Part shown: positions 1 to 8,587 of the stretch, in pieces
Position numbering within the stretch: the stretch's first letter is position 1
Layout of the letters: the number at the start of each line of letters is the position of its first letter
Source: Bradyrhizobium sp. BRP22
GTDB taxonomy: Bacteria > Pseudomonadota > Alphaproteobacteria > Rhizobiales > Xanthobacteraceae
Assembly: GCF_020194175.1 (NCBI RefSeq)
Contig: NZ_JADYVX010000005.1
Location: forward strand, 281,507-345,506
Length of the DNA stretch: 64,000 nucleotides
Direction: 5' to 3'
Notes under the pieces: generated by a model
The model's database searches: none
What the model saw: only the letters and a program-made list of their open reading frames with translations
What the model was told of the DNA's origin: nothing
Program-made: the position numbers and the translations under genes

Positions 1-706
1 CGCCCCAGACCTTCGCCGCGGCCAGTGTTACGTGCTGCTCGAGCCCGGCGACGAACGGGTTCGGCGCACGCTTCAGGAGCGCCATCAATTCGCGGCAGCT
101 CGAGGTCGGCGGACGCGCAGGCATCTTGCCGCCGCGGCCCGCCCCCGCCCATTCGTCCACACTGGAGCCGGTGATCGCGTACACATAGTTGCGCGTCTCC
201 TGCGGCATGTAGCCGGAGCCGGCGAGCCAGTCCTGCACGCGGCGCGGGCCGGCATTGTAGGCCGCGGCGGCAAGGCCGAGATTGCCGAACTGACCGCGAA
301 GCTCGCTGAGGAATTCGGCCGACTTCGGCAGTGCCTGCACAGGATTGAAAGGATCGAGCAGGCCGCGCTCGCTCGCCGTGCCCGGCATGAATTGCGCGAT
401 GCCCTGCGCGCGCTGGCCGTTCCGCGTCATTGGGCCCACCGCATCGGGCTGAAACCGGCTCTCCTGCCAGATCACGCGGGCAAAGAATTCGAGCGGCAGA
501 TCGTTCGCTCGCGCGGCAGATTCGATCATCAGGCACATCGCCTCCCGCGCCTCGCTTTCGCGCGCGGTCTCAGGCAGCTTTTCCGGGGGCTGCGCAAGTT
601 CCTCGACGCTCGGATGCACGACCCGGCTGACAGGCTCTTCGGCCGAGGCCGGTGCCAGCCACAGCAGAATTGCGAGAGCAGCGCTGAAACGTGGGACTAT
701 CGGCAT
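1..706 (-). CDS. Lytic transglycosylase, SLT domain (3' end outside window)
   Basis: Periplasmic murein lytic transglycosylase that would cleave the glycan strands of peptidoglycan. I read this by reverse-complementing the window edge, so the C-terminus is missing; 235 codons are visible. Residues 1-22 form a signal peptide ending in APASA. The catalytic glutamate is E82 in VIWQESRFQP, followed by the family motifs GIAQFMPGTA and AAYNAGPRRVQDWL, which together are diagnostic of the soluble lytic transglycosylase (SLT/Slt70-like) fold. The start at 706 is the ATG directly before the signal peptide. The next gene, a HAD phosphatase, is divergent with 83 bases between the starts. The family is certain; the physiological role (wall turnover or assembly of an envelope-spanning machine) cannot be told from sequence. 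Confidence 0.9.
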   Translation of the reverse strand, partial: MPIVPRFSAALAILLWLAPASAEEPVSRVVHPSVEELAQPPEKLPETARESEAREAMCLMIESAARANDLPLEFFARVIWQESRFQPDAVGPMTRNGQRAQGIAQFMPGTASERGLLDPFNPVQALPKSAEFLSELRGQFGNLGLAAAAYNAGPRRVQDWLAGSGYMPQETRNYVYAITGSSVDEWAGAGRGGKMPARPPTSSCRELMALLKRAPNPFVAGLEQHVTLAAAKVWG

Positions 707-789
707 TATCCTGGGTCAGATAAATCAGTCCTTGACTTGGCCTGCGGGCCAACTAGCAACTCGGGCATTATCAACGCGCCAGGGCCGAA

Positions 790-1437
790 ATGCGCACAAT
801 CTATTTTGATCTCGACGGCACGCTGACCAACCCCAAGCCCGGGATCACCCGTTCGATCCAATATGCCCTCGAGCGACTGGACCAGGCGGTCCCAGGCGAA
901 GACGAACTGACCTGGTGCATCGGCCCTCCCCTGCACGCCAGCCTGAAGAAGCTGGTCGGCAACGATCAACTCGCAGATCGAGCTCTGGCGCTTTACCGCG
1001 AGCGCTTCGCCGATATCGGCCTGTTCGAGAATGAAACCTATCACGGCATTCAGGAGACGCTGTCGACGCTGGCCGCGTCGCATCCGCGCATGTTCGTCGC
1101 CACCAGCAAGCCCGCGGTCTATGCCGAACGCATCATCGATCATTTCGGCCTGCGTCCCTATTTCGAACAGGTGTTCGGCTCCGAGCTCGACGGCACACGT
1201 ACCGACAAAACCGAGCTGTTGCGACATGCGCTCGAAACGACGAAGGTGGATCCTGTGCAGGCGATCATGATCGGCGACCGCAGCCATGATATGGTCGGCG
1301 CGCGGAGCAACGGCATGACTGCGATCGGCGTCCTCTACGGCTATGGCAGCGAAGCGGAGCTGAAGGGCGCCGGCGCACATCATATCTGCGCGACCCATCC
1401 GAATTTGCTCGACCATTGCACATCGCTTCCGGCTTGA
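790..1437 (+). CDS. HAD-family hydrolase (phosphoglycolate phosphatase-like)
   Basis: Haloacid dehalogenase superfamily phosphatase of 215 residues, probably cytosolic and Mg2+ dependent. Motif I is YFDLDGTLT with nucleophile D7 and acid/base D9; motif II lies in VATSKP; motif IV is IMIGDRSHDM. An alpha-helical C1 cap between residues about 15 and 85 places it in the Gph/PGMB-like subgroup. The substrate cannot be assigned: phosphoglycolate, pyrophosphate and sugar phosphates are all used by close relatives. The gene ends 16 bases before the GrdB-like reductase gene, so the two are probably cotranscribed. Confidence 0.88.
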   Translation: MRTIYFDLDGTLTNPKPGITRSIQYALERLDQAVPGEDELTWCIGPPLHASLKKLVGNDQLADRALALYRERFADIGLFENETYHGIQETLSTLAASHPRMFVATSKPAVYAERIIDHFGLRPYFEQVFGSELDGTRTDKTELLRHALETTKVDPVQAIMIGDRSHDMVGARSNGMTAIGVLYGYGSEAELKGAGAHHICATHPNLLDHCTSLPA

Positions 1438-1453
1438 TTACTCGGAGTACGAG

Positions 1454-2389
1454 ATGACGGCACCATCGGATCAGGAACTCGGCTTCGCACCCGACGATGA
1501 CGCGCCGATCGGCTATATGAAACGCACGCGCGATTACTATGCTGCGATCGGCTACACCACGCCCTACCGCTGGGCGCATTACGTCAGCGCGCCGTTCCAG
1601 CCGCTGCAGAGGCCGCTCGCCGAATCCCGCGTCACCATCATCACCACGGCGGCGCCGTTCGATCCCGCCAGGGGCGATCAGGGACCGGGTGCGAAGTATA
1701 ACGGCGGCGCCAAATTCTATCAGGTCTACGACGGCGACACATCGAAGCAGCACGATCTGCGCATCTCCCATATCGCCTACGACCGCGTGCACACCTCGGC
1801 CGAAGACAGCGGCACCTGGTTCCCGCTGCCGCAATTGCGACGGCTGGCGCGGGAAGGACGCATCGGCGAGATCGCGCCGCGCTTCTTCGGCGCGCCGACC
1901 AACCGCAGCCACCGCGTCACCATCGAAACCGATGCGCCGGAAATTCTGGCGCGCTGCCGCGCTGATCGTGTCGACGCCGCGGTGCTGGTGCCGAATTGCC
2001 CGGTGTGCCACCAGACTGTCAGTCTGGTCGCGCGACATCTCGAGGCCAACGGCATTCCGACCGTCGTGATGGGCTGCGCGAAAGATATCATCGAGCACGC
2101 GGCCGTGCCGCGCTTCCTGTTCAGCGATTTCCCGCTCGGCAATTCAGCCGGCAAGCCGCATGATGTGGCTTCGCAGGCGTTCACGTTGGAGCTTGCGTTG
2201 CGAGTGCTGGAGTCCGCACCGGGACCACAGACGACAGTGCAGTCGCCGCTGCGCTGGAGCGCCGATCACTCCTGGAAGCGCGACTACAGCAACGCGGACG
2301 CGCTGAGCGCGGAGGAGCTGGCGCGGCTGCGTCGCGAGTTCGATGCGCAGAAGCAGATCGCGCGCGGCATCCGCGAGAGCGCGGCTTAA
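1454..2389 (+). CDS. GrdB/PrdB-like glycine/sarcosine/betaine reductase family protein
   Basis: 311-residue protein resembling the selenoprotein B subunit family of glycine/sarcosine/betaine and D-proline reductases. The clearest match is around C182-P-V-C185 followed by HQTVSLVARHLEANGIPTVV, which aligns with the CxxC helix and GIP strand that follow the selenocysteine of clostridial GrdB. The position three residues before the first Cys, where GrdB carries selenocysteine, is Val here, and the frame has no internal TGA, so classical selenoenzyme chemistry is unlikely. Clostridial GrdB is larger, so this is a short aerobic-lineage homologue of unknown substrate. It lies in an operon with the HAD phosphatase and is followed by a strong terminator. 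Confidence 0.65.
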   Translation: MTAPSDQELGFAPDDDAPIGYMKRTRDYYAAIGYTTPYRWAHYVSAPFQPLQRPLAESRVTIITTAAPFDPARGDQGPGAKYNGGAKFYQVYDGDTSKQHDLRISHIAYDRVHTSAEDSGTWFPLPQLRRLAREGRIGEIAPRFFGAPTNRSHRVTIETDAPEILARCRADRVDAAVLVPNCPVCHQTVSLVARHLEANGIPTVVMGCAKDIIEHAAVPRFLFSDFPLGNSAGKPHDVASQAFTLELALRVLESAPGPQTTVQSPLRWSADHSWKRDYSNADALSAEELARLRREFDAQKQIARGIRESAA

Positions 2390-2397
2390 TCCCGCAC

Positions 2398-2430
2398 AAA
2401 AAAGGCCGGCTTCGTAGCCGGCCTTTTCAA
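2398..2430. terminator. Bidirectional intrinsic terminator between reductase and clpA
   Basis: Perfect 10-bp stem AAAGGCCGGC / GCCGGCCTTT (2401-2410 and 2417-2426) with loop TTCGTA, flanked by A-runs on the left and T-runs on the right. The symmetry lets it stop transcripts from the reductase gene on the + strand and from clpA on the - strand. Confidence 0.9.
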
Positions 2431-2446
2431 TATCATCAGAACCTCG

Positions 2447-4849
2447 TCAGACCTTCACCAGCGGTCCGCGCGCCGGCCCCTTGGAGCCACCGCCGCCGTT
2501 GGGGCCGCCCGGCTTCGGCTTGCGCTTGCGGGCGCCGGGGAGTTTTTCCGGCTTCGGCGTAACCGGCCCCTCGACGAACTCGAAGCCGATCTTGTCCTTG
2601 GCCGCGGCCTCGTCCTTGACCAGGACGACGCGGACATGGCCGCCGCCCTTGAGCTGACCGAACAGAACTTCATCAGCCAGCGGCTTCTTGATGTGCTCCT
2701 GGATCACCCGCGCCATCGGGCGCGCGCCCATCTGCTCGTCATAGCCGTGCTCGATCAACCAGGCCTTGGCCGGCTCCGACAGTTCGATGGTGACGTCGCG
2801 GTCGGCGAGCTGCGCCTCGAGCTGCAGCACGAACTTCTCGACCACCATGCCGATGACGTCGGCGTTCAGGTGACCGAAGGAGACGATCGCGTCCAGCCGG
2901 TTGCGGAATTCCGGCGCGAACTGGCGATTGATCGCCTCATGGTCATCACCTTCCCGCTTGCTGCGGGTGAAGCCGAATGCCTGTCTGGCGAGATCCGCCG
3001 CACCGGCGTTCGTGGTCATGATCAGGATCACATTGCGGAAGTTGACCTGCTTGCCGTTATGGTCGGTCAGCCTGCCGTGATCCATGATCTGCAGCAGCAC
3101 GTTGTAGAGATCCGGATGCGCCTTCTCGATTTCGTCGAGCAGCACCACGCAATGCGGATGCTGGTCGACGCCGTCGGTCAACAGGCCGCCCTGGTCGAAG
3201 CCGACATAGCCGGGAGGTGCGCCGATCAGGCGCGACACCGTGTGCCGCTCCATGTATTCGGACATGTCGAAGCGCAGCAGCTCGACGCCGAGCGACGCCG
3301 CGAGCTGTTTTGCAACCTCGGTCTTGCCGACGCCGGTCGGGCCGGAGAACAGGTAGCAGCCGATCGGCTTCTCCGGTTCGCGCAATCCGGCACGCGCCAG
3401 CTTGATCGAGGCCGACAGCGACTCGATCGCCTTGTCCTGACCGAACACCACGCGCTTCAGGGTCTGCTCGAGGTGCTTCAGCACCTCCGCATCGTCCTTC
3501 GACACGCTCTTCGGCGGAATCCGCGCCATGGTGGCGATCGTGGTCTCGATCTCCTTGATGCCGATCGTCTTCTTGCGCTTGTTCTCGGCAACCAGCATCT
3601 GCGCCGCACCGGACTCGTCGATCACGTCGATCGCCTTGTCGGGCAGCTTGCGGTCGTGGATGTAACGCGAGGAAAGCTGCACCGCCGCTTCGATCGCCTC
3701 ATTGGTGTATTTCAGGCGATGGTAATCCTCGAAATAGGGCTTGAGGCCCTTGAGGATCGCAATCGCGTCTTCCACCGTCGGCTCGTTGACGTCGATCTTC
3801 TGGAACCGGCGCACCAAAGCGCGGTCCTTCTCGAAATGCTGGCGGTATTCCTTGTAAGTCGTCGAGCCCATGCAGCGGATCGTTCCCGATGCCAGTGCCG
3901 GCTTGAGCAGGTTGGACGCATCCATGGCGCCGCCCGACGTGGCGCCGGCGCCGATCACGGTGTGGATCTCGTCGATGAACAGGATCGCGTTCGGATGCGC
4001 CTCGAGCTCCTTCAGCACCTGTTTCAGGCGCTCCTCGAAATCGCCGCGGTAGCGCGTGCCGGCGAGCAGCGTTCCCATGTCCAGCGAGAACACGGTGGCC
4101 GCCGCCAGCACTTCCGGCACTTCGCTGTCGACGATGCGCTTTGCGAGGCCTTCAGCAATCGCGGTTTTGCCGACGCCGGCTTCACCGACGAACAGCGGAT
4201 TGTTCTTCTGCCGGCGGCACAGCACCTGGATCGCACGGTTGATCTCGGCATTGCGCCCGATCACCGGATCGATCTTGCCGTCGCGCGCCTTCTTGTTGAG
4301 GTTGACGCAATAGGTCTCGAGCGCCTCGCCCTTCTTCTTGGCGTCCTCGTTGCCCTTGGCCTCGGTCTCCTCGTCGACGCCGCGCACCGGCCGCGCCTCG
4401 GAGACGCCCGGCCGCTTGGCGATACCGTGGCTGATGTAGTTGACTGCGTCGTAGCGCGTCATGTCCTGCTCTTGCAGGAAATAGGCGGCGTGGCTCTCGC
4501 GCTCGGCGAAGATCGCGATCAGCACATTGGCGCCGGTCACTTCTTCGCGACCCGACGACTGCACATGGATCACCGCGCGCTGGATCACGCGCTGGAAGCC
4601 GGCGGTCGGCTTCGCGTCATCGGCGCCGTCAGTCACCAGGTTTTCGAATTCGGTCTCGAGATAGTTGACGAGACTGGTCCTCAGCTTGTCGAGATCGACG
4701 CTGCAGGCCCGCATCACCGCGGCCGCATCCGAGTCATCGATCAGCGACAGCAGAAGGTGTTCAAGCGTCGCGTATTGATGGTGACGCTCGTTTGCAATCG
4801 CCAATGCACGATGCAGGGATTGTTCAAGGCTTTGGGAAAAAGTAGGCAT
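2447..4849 (-). CDS. clpA: ATP-dependent Clp protease ATP-binding subunit ClpA
   Basis: AAA+ unfoldase that feeds substrates to ClpP in the cytosol and receives N-degron substrates from ClpS. The 800-residue product has the double Clp_N repeat (about 1-145), a first AAA+ module with Walker [10 protein letters not shown] and Walker [11 protein letters not shown], and a second module with GPTGVGKTE and [13 protein letters not shown], followed by the D2 small domain. There is no ClpB-type coiled-coil middle domain, which separates it from ClpB. The C-terminal tail after about residue 760 is a Lys/Pro/Gly-rich extension longer than that of E. coli ClpA. clpS lies 277 bases upstream on the same strand, the usual alphaproteobacterial order. 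Confidence 0.97.
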   Translation of the reverse strand: MPTFSQSLEQSLHRALAIANERHHQYATLEHLLLSLIDDSDAAAVMRACSVDLDKLRTSLVNYLETEFENLVTDGADDAKPTAGFQRVIQRAVIHVQSSGREEVTGANVLIAIFAERESHAAYFLQEQDMTRYDAVNYISHGIAKRPGVSEARPVRGVDEETEAKGNEDAKKKGEALETYCVNLNKKARDGKIDPVIGRNAEINRAIQVLCRRQKNNPLFVGEAGVGKTAIAEGLAKRIVDSEVPEVLAAATVFSLDMGTLLAGTRYRGDFEERLKQVLKELEAHPNAILFIDEIHTVIGAGATSGGAMDASNLLKPALASGTIRCMGSTTYKEYRQHFEKDRALVRRFQKIDVNEPTVEDAIAILKGLKPYFEDYHRLKYTNEAIEAAVQLSSRYIHDRKLPDKAIDVIDESGAAQMLVAENKRKKTIGIKEIETTIATMARIPPKSVSKDDAEVLKHLEQTLKRVVFGQDKAIESLSASIKLARAGLREPEKPIGCYLFSGPTGVGKTEVAKQLAASLGVELLRFDMSEYMERHTVSRLIGAPPGYVGFDQGGLLTDGVDQHPHCVVLLDEIEKAHPDLYNVLLQIMDHGRLTDHNGKQVNFRNVILIMTTNAGAADLARQAFGFTRSKREGDDHEAINRQFAPEFRNRLDAIVSFGHLNADVIGMVVEKFVLQLEAQLADRDVTIELSEPAKAWLIEHGYDEQMGARPMARVIQEHIKKPLADEVLFGQLKGGGHVRVVLVKDEAAAKDKIGFEFVEGPVTPKPEKLPGARKRKPKPGGPNGGGGSKGPARGPLVKV

Positions 4850-5126
4850 TCGCGTCCTCTGTGGCCCCCGGCCATCATGATCGCCATTACCCGGTCAGGC
4901 AACAACAACCTTCATCATCCCCTGTCATATAGTCACGTACGATCGTGGCAAAAGACCGGCCCATGCAGCGGTCAGCCAATCGAGTGAAGCCGCCGCGACC
5001 GAGAGCCACATCCCGCAAGTTAACGGGAACGCCGTCCGCTTCCGTCAGGCCAAGCGCTTCCGTCAGGCAGGTCAAATGCAAGACCCGTTCCGCTTCCCGG
5101 CGGGTCTTCTCGATGCTGGGCCCGCG

Positions 5127-5459
5127 CTACTTTTTTTCCATCACGCATTGCAGCGGATGCTGGTGCTTCCGCGCAAAATCCATCACCTGGGTCACCTTGG
5201 TCTCGGCGATCTCGTAGGTGAAAACGCCACACTCCCCGATGCCGTGGTGGTGGACGTGTAGCATGATCTTGGTCGCAGCTTCCGCGTCCTTGTTGAAGAA
5301 CTTCTCCAAAACATGGACGACGAACTCCATCGGCGTGTAGTCGTCGTTCAAGATCAGGACGCGATACAGATTGGGGCGCTTGGTCTTGGGCTTGACCTTG
5401 GTAATGACCGAAGTGGACGGACCTCCGGTCCCCCCACTACGGCCCTCGTCGTTGCTCAT
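5127..5459 (-). CDS. clpS: ATP-dependent Clp protease adaptor ClpS
   Basis: Adaptor that binds N-end-rule substrates and docks on the ClpA N-domain. The core is typical: [19 protein letters not shown], then the helix [21 protein letters not shown], the [10 protein letters not shown] loop and the C-terminal strand [10 protein letters not shown]. The frame is open to an ATG at 5525, which would add 22 residues; neither start has a good Shine-Dalgarno sequence. I chose 5459 because it gives 110 residues, close to the usual family length, with a flexible acidic/Gly-rich N-terminal arm before the core. It lies upstream of clpA on the same strand. Confidence 0.93.
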   Translation of the reverse strand: MSNDEGRSGGTGGPSTSVITKVKPKTKRPNLYRVLILNDDYTPMEFVVHVLEKFFNKDAEAATKIMLHVHHHGIGECGVFTYEIAETKVTQVMDFARKHQHPLQCVMEKK

Positions 5460-5525
5460 CCGGGGCGCTGATGGTGCGGCAAGCGCCGATACAGGCGAAT
5501 TGGTTGCAAAAATTGTCTGCGACAT

Positions 5526-5952
5526 GGCTCAGGCGTTCGACATCCCCAAAGGAAACACGTCAGCGCATATGGAGGTTGCGCAACGCCGAAGGCAGCCGTC
5601 ACGGAACTTCCAGCACGCTCAAGAGATCGCCGTTTCCCGGTCCGATCCTTTGCTGGGTCGGCCAAAATCAATATGGGCCCGGCCTCGTCCCCTCGCAAGC
5701 ACGGAAGCAACGCTCGCGTGGGGCCAGCCCGGCCCGACTCCCGGGTCTCGGCGCTCAAGCCAAGGTTAATCGTTTCTGGCGGGTTTGACAAAGGTGGCCG
5801 GCCGCCTGTTTAGCAACCGTTGACAATAGGGCCGCTTTCGCCCGGCCGCTCGGCTTTTGCCTTGGCTTTGACCCGTTTTTATGAGGACCGGTTTACCACC
5901 TATTTAGCGGCGCACTGAGAAATGGCGGCACAACCAGATTGCGGTGAGCGCC
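5526..5952. other. Intergenic region between clpS and the VWA/Tad gene
   Basis: About 430 bases between divergent genes. I see no supportable gene; the one longer minus-strand frame here has no recognisable features. A TTGACA-like hexamer lies near 5820 and could be a -35 element for the + strand gene, but no matching -10 box is convincing. Confidence 0.5.
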
Positions 5953-7773
5953 ATGTTCGTCACAGCCATTTTCAACCGCCTGCGCACGGCGGCCCGCCGG
6001 TTTGCCGGCGCGGACCAAGGCAATATAGCGGTAATTTTCGCTCTGGCTTCGGTTCCGGTCGTCACCTTCGTCGGTGCCGCGATTGATTATTCTCGCGTCA
6101 ACGCCGCGCGGTCCTCGATGCAGGCGGCGCTCGATTCGACAGCGCTGATGTTGTCCAAGGATCTTACCAACGGAACCATCAGCACCTCGGACATCGAAGC
6201 GCGGGCAAAGACCTATTTCGCGTCCCTCTATACCGACAAATCCGGCACGGTCTCCGCCAGCGACGTCCATGCGAGCTACACGCCAAAGGACAGCAGCGGG
6301 ATAGCAACCATTCAGGTGAACGCTTCTGGTACCCTGCCGACCGATTTCCTGAAAATGGCCGGCTTGCCGACCCTCAAATTCGGTACCAGTTCAACCGCAG
6401 CCTGGGGCAACAGCCGCATGCGCGTAGCAATGGTCCTGGATAACACTGGATCCATGGATCAGAACAACAAGATGGCCGCCATGCAAAAAGCGGCCAAGGA
6501 CATGATCGATACGCTGTCGACCTATAACAACGCCGCCGGCGACGTCTACATTTCCATTGTTCCATTTGCCAAGGACGTCAACTTCGGCACTGCGAGCGAC
6601 GGTTCGTCGAACGTCAATGCGTCCTGGATCAACTGGACGGAGTGGGAGGCCGAGCCGCGTATCCTCACGGATAAGAACTATCCGATCAATGTGACGTACA
6701 ACAACATTACCTATACCTGGGCGGATATCGGTCCCGGCGCGCCTTGCCCGTTCGATACCAGCGGATCCTCGCGGCCAACCAACAATAGCACCGTAAGGAC
6801 TTATGGCTTCGTGTGCATGGATCGGCCAGCGACGATCACCGGCTCTCCCAGTCCTACCGACCTAAGCAAGCTTTCGACGAACAAATATTTGATTCCCTCG
6901 AGCGGCACCTATGCCGGCATGATTTGCCCGGGCTTGGATAGCGGCGCGAATTACCCGGGAAAAAGCAGAATCTTCTACAACGGATGCTATACTAGCGTCG
7001 TGGACCAGACCATTGTCCTGACCAGCGGGTGGAACGCGTCTTGTCCCACGGGCAAACCGAATTGCCAGTGCAGCGGCAATGGCAACAACAGGCAATGCAA
7101 GCAAACTACATATAAGCATTACTGGCGCAATCATCCCACTGATTCAGCTCAGGCTGCTGCGGCGGCTCCCGGGCACGGCACCTGGACCGGCTGCATCAAT
7201 GATCGCGACCAAGCCTATGACACGACGAATGTCGATCCGGGATCGTCGACTGGTGGAACCCCGTCCAAACAGTTCTACGCCGAACAGTGGGCCGACTGCC
7301 TCCCTTCCACGGTAACTGCGATGAGCAACCAGTGGCAGACCCTCAAGGACCAGATCACCGCAATGAAGGCGAGCGGCAATACCAATCAGGCCGTAGGGCT
7401 GGCCTGGGGCTGGCAATCTCTCAGCACGACCAATGGCCCGGTCAAGGCGCCGCAAAAGGAAACCGGCTACATCTACAAGGACTACATCGTGCTGCTGTCC
7501 GATGGTCTGAACACCCAGAACCGATGGAGCACATCGCAGTCAGCGATCGATGCCCGCCAGAAGATCCTCTGCCAGAATATCCAGGCCGACAAGGACAACC
7601 CGGTCACGGTGTTCACGATCCAGGTCAACATCAACAATGGGGATCCACAATCGCAGGTGCTGAAGGATTGCGCGACCAACGGAAGCTTCCAGATGATCAC
7701 CAATTCGGATCAGACCTCCGACGCATTCAAGAACATCCTGACGCAAATCTCCAAACTGCGCGTAGCCCGGTAG
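5953..7773 (+). CDS. TadG-like pilus assembly protein with von Willebrand factor A domain
   Basis: 606-residue protein of the Tad/Flp secretion type. An N-terminal pseudopilin-like segment with one hydrophobic helix (QGNIAVIFALASVPVVTFVG, about residues 26-45) is the TadE/TadG anchor. A VWA domain follows, with a metal-ion-dependent adhesion motif D163-N-T-G-S167 (DxSxS type, Thr replacing the first Ser) and the late VWA strands YKDYIVLLSDGLNTQ and VTVFTIQVN. The middle is Asn/Thr/Gly-rich with several Cys and likely surface exposed. A GTG nine bases upstream could also start translation; ATG 5953 is preferred. No other tad genes are nearby, so it is an orphan here. A terminator follows at once. 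Confidence 0.85.
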   Translation: MFVTAIFNRLRTAARRFAGADQGNIAVIFALASVPVVTFVGAAIDYSRVNAARSSMQAALDSTALMLSKDLTNGTISTSDIEARAKTYFASLYTDKSGTVSASDVHASYTPKDSSGIATIQVNASGTLPTDFLKMAGLPTLKFGTSSTAAWGNSRMRVAMVLDNTGSMDQNNKMAAMQKAAKDMIDTLSTYNNAAGDVYISIVPFAKDVNFGTASDGSSNVNASWINWTEWEAEPRILTDKNYPINVTYNNITYTWADIGPGAPCPFDTSGSSRPTNNSTVRTYGFVCMDRPATITGSPSPTDLSKLSTNKYLIPSSGTYAGMICPGLDSGANYPGKSRIFYNGCYTSVVDQTIVLTSGWNASCPTGKPNCQCSGNGNNRQCKQTTYKHYWRNHPTDSAQAAAAAPGHGTWTGCINDRDQAYDTTNVDPGSSTGGTPSKQFYAEQWADCLPSTVTAMSNQWQTLKDQITAMKASGNTNQAVGLAWGWQSLSTTNGPVKAPQKETGYIYKDYIVLLSDGLNTQNRWSTSQSAIDARQKILCQNIQADKDNPVTVFTIQVNINNGDPQSQVLKDCATNGSFQMITNSDQTSDAFKNILTQISKLRVAR

Positions 7774-7789
7774 TCGGAGATCTCCTCCA

Positions 7790-7824
7790 GAAAAAAAGCC
7801 CGGCCGAACGGCCGGGCTTTTCGT
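7790..7824. terminator. Bidirectional terminator between VWA gene and phasin
   Basis: An 11-bp GC-rich stem (7795-7805 and 7810-7820) with loop GAAC, flanked by seven A on the left and four T on the right. It serves the + strand VWA gene and, from the other side, the - strand phasin gene. Confidence 0.92.
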
Positions 7825-7845
7825 TTGGAATTCGGGCCGCGCCGG

Positions 7846-8181
7846 TCAGTGCGCCGGGTTGAACTTGGCGACCAAGCCCTCGAACGGCTTGAAGGTCTGC
7901 TTGGCGCAGTCGCTGTAGAGCCCGGCGATCTTCTGCGATTCCGCGACGAAGGTTTCATAGGCCGAGCGGGCATACTCGGTCTGGGCTTCCAGCGCTTTGT
8001 CGAGCGACCTCACGCCGGACAGCTTTTCCACAAACGATTTGGTGTCCTCGAACGACTTCTTCGCGTAGTCGCCATAGGCGGTCGCGATCGCCTGGACGCC
8101 GTTCTGGAGGTTGCTCGCGGAAGCTGAAATCGTCTCAAGCTGCTCTTTTCCGTAATTTTGAATGTCTTCAACCTTGACCAT
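7846..8181 (-). CDS. Phasin family protein
   Basis: Small amphipathic phasin of 111 residues, expected to coat polyhydroxybutyrate granules. The sequence is almost wholly helical, with the phasin_2 pattern of ASASNLQNGVQAIATAYGDYAKKSFEDTKSFVEKLSG followed by an AQTEYARSAYETFVAESQKIAGLY stretch. An upstream ATG at 8271 would add a basic leader lacking family similarity; the ATG at 8181 gives MVKVEDIQNYGKEQ, the common phasin N-terminus. A perfect palindrome of PhaR type lies about 106 bases upstream, fitting repression by PhaR when no polymer is present. Confidence 0.93.
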   Translation of the reverse strand: MVKVEDIQNYGKEQLETISASASNLQNGVQAIATAYGDYAKKSFEDTKSFVEKLSGVRSLDKALEAQTEYARSAYETFVAESQKIAGLYSDCAKQTFKPFEGLVAKFNPAH

Positions 8182-8286
8182 CGGAATCCTTTCCCAAGAC
8201 CTGTTCGCGCAAACCCTTCGTCGGCGCGCGCCGACGCCCCGAACGCGCCGCCAGACTAGTGCTGCACACAATCAAGTCAAGAAATA

Positions 8287-8301
8287 TTGTGCATTGCACA
8301 A
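8287..8301. promoter_or_regulatory. PhaR-type operator upstream of the phasin gene
   Basis: Perfect 15-bp palindrome TTGTGCATTGCACAA, containing the TGC-N3-GCA core described for PhaR binding in alphaproteobacteria. A weaker palindrome GTGCTGCAC lies at 8259-8267, closer to the gene. The position 106 bases before the phasin start suits a promoter operator. Binding itself is inferred. Confidence 0.6.
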
Positions 8302-8587
8302 ATCGATCGAATTTGGCGAAAACCCCGGGTCTCTACGCAACGCTTAATTAAGCTTTTGGAAACTTGGGCCGCCTAACCTTGATTCCCGGACGGGTTCATC
8401 TTCCGACAAGCAGCCTGAAAACTGTTTGTGAACAGCATCTTAGCCAGAACAGCGACCCTAGTCTGCCGGTGCAGCCGGAGCCTCGTTTCCGGAAGCCATC
8501 GTCGAACAAGGGGATTTCATCGGACCGTCGGGCACAATTTCGCCTCACGTGCCGGTGATCAAGATAGAAATTGGGACGGGGAAGTAA

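Noticed and set aside
32..826. 264-codon + strand frame at the window start
   Set aside because: Antisense to the lytic transglycosylase, which has a signal peptide and catalytic motifs.
1997..2010. Possible selenocysteine codon in the GrdB-like gene
   Set aside because: The frame contains no TGA and the Sec position is Val; no SECIS-like hairpin is evident.
2636..4987. 783-codon open frame on the + strand opposite clpA
   Set aside because: It is antisense to a fully conserved clpA, has no recognisable domain and arises from codon bias of the true gene.
5456..5791. 111-codon minus frame upstream of clpS
   Set aside because: No conserved pattern, no ribosome binding site; overlaps the likely promoter region.
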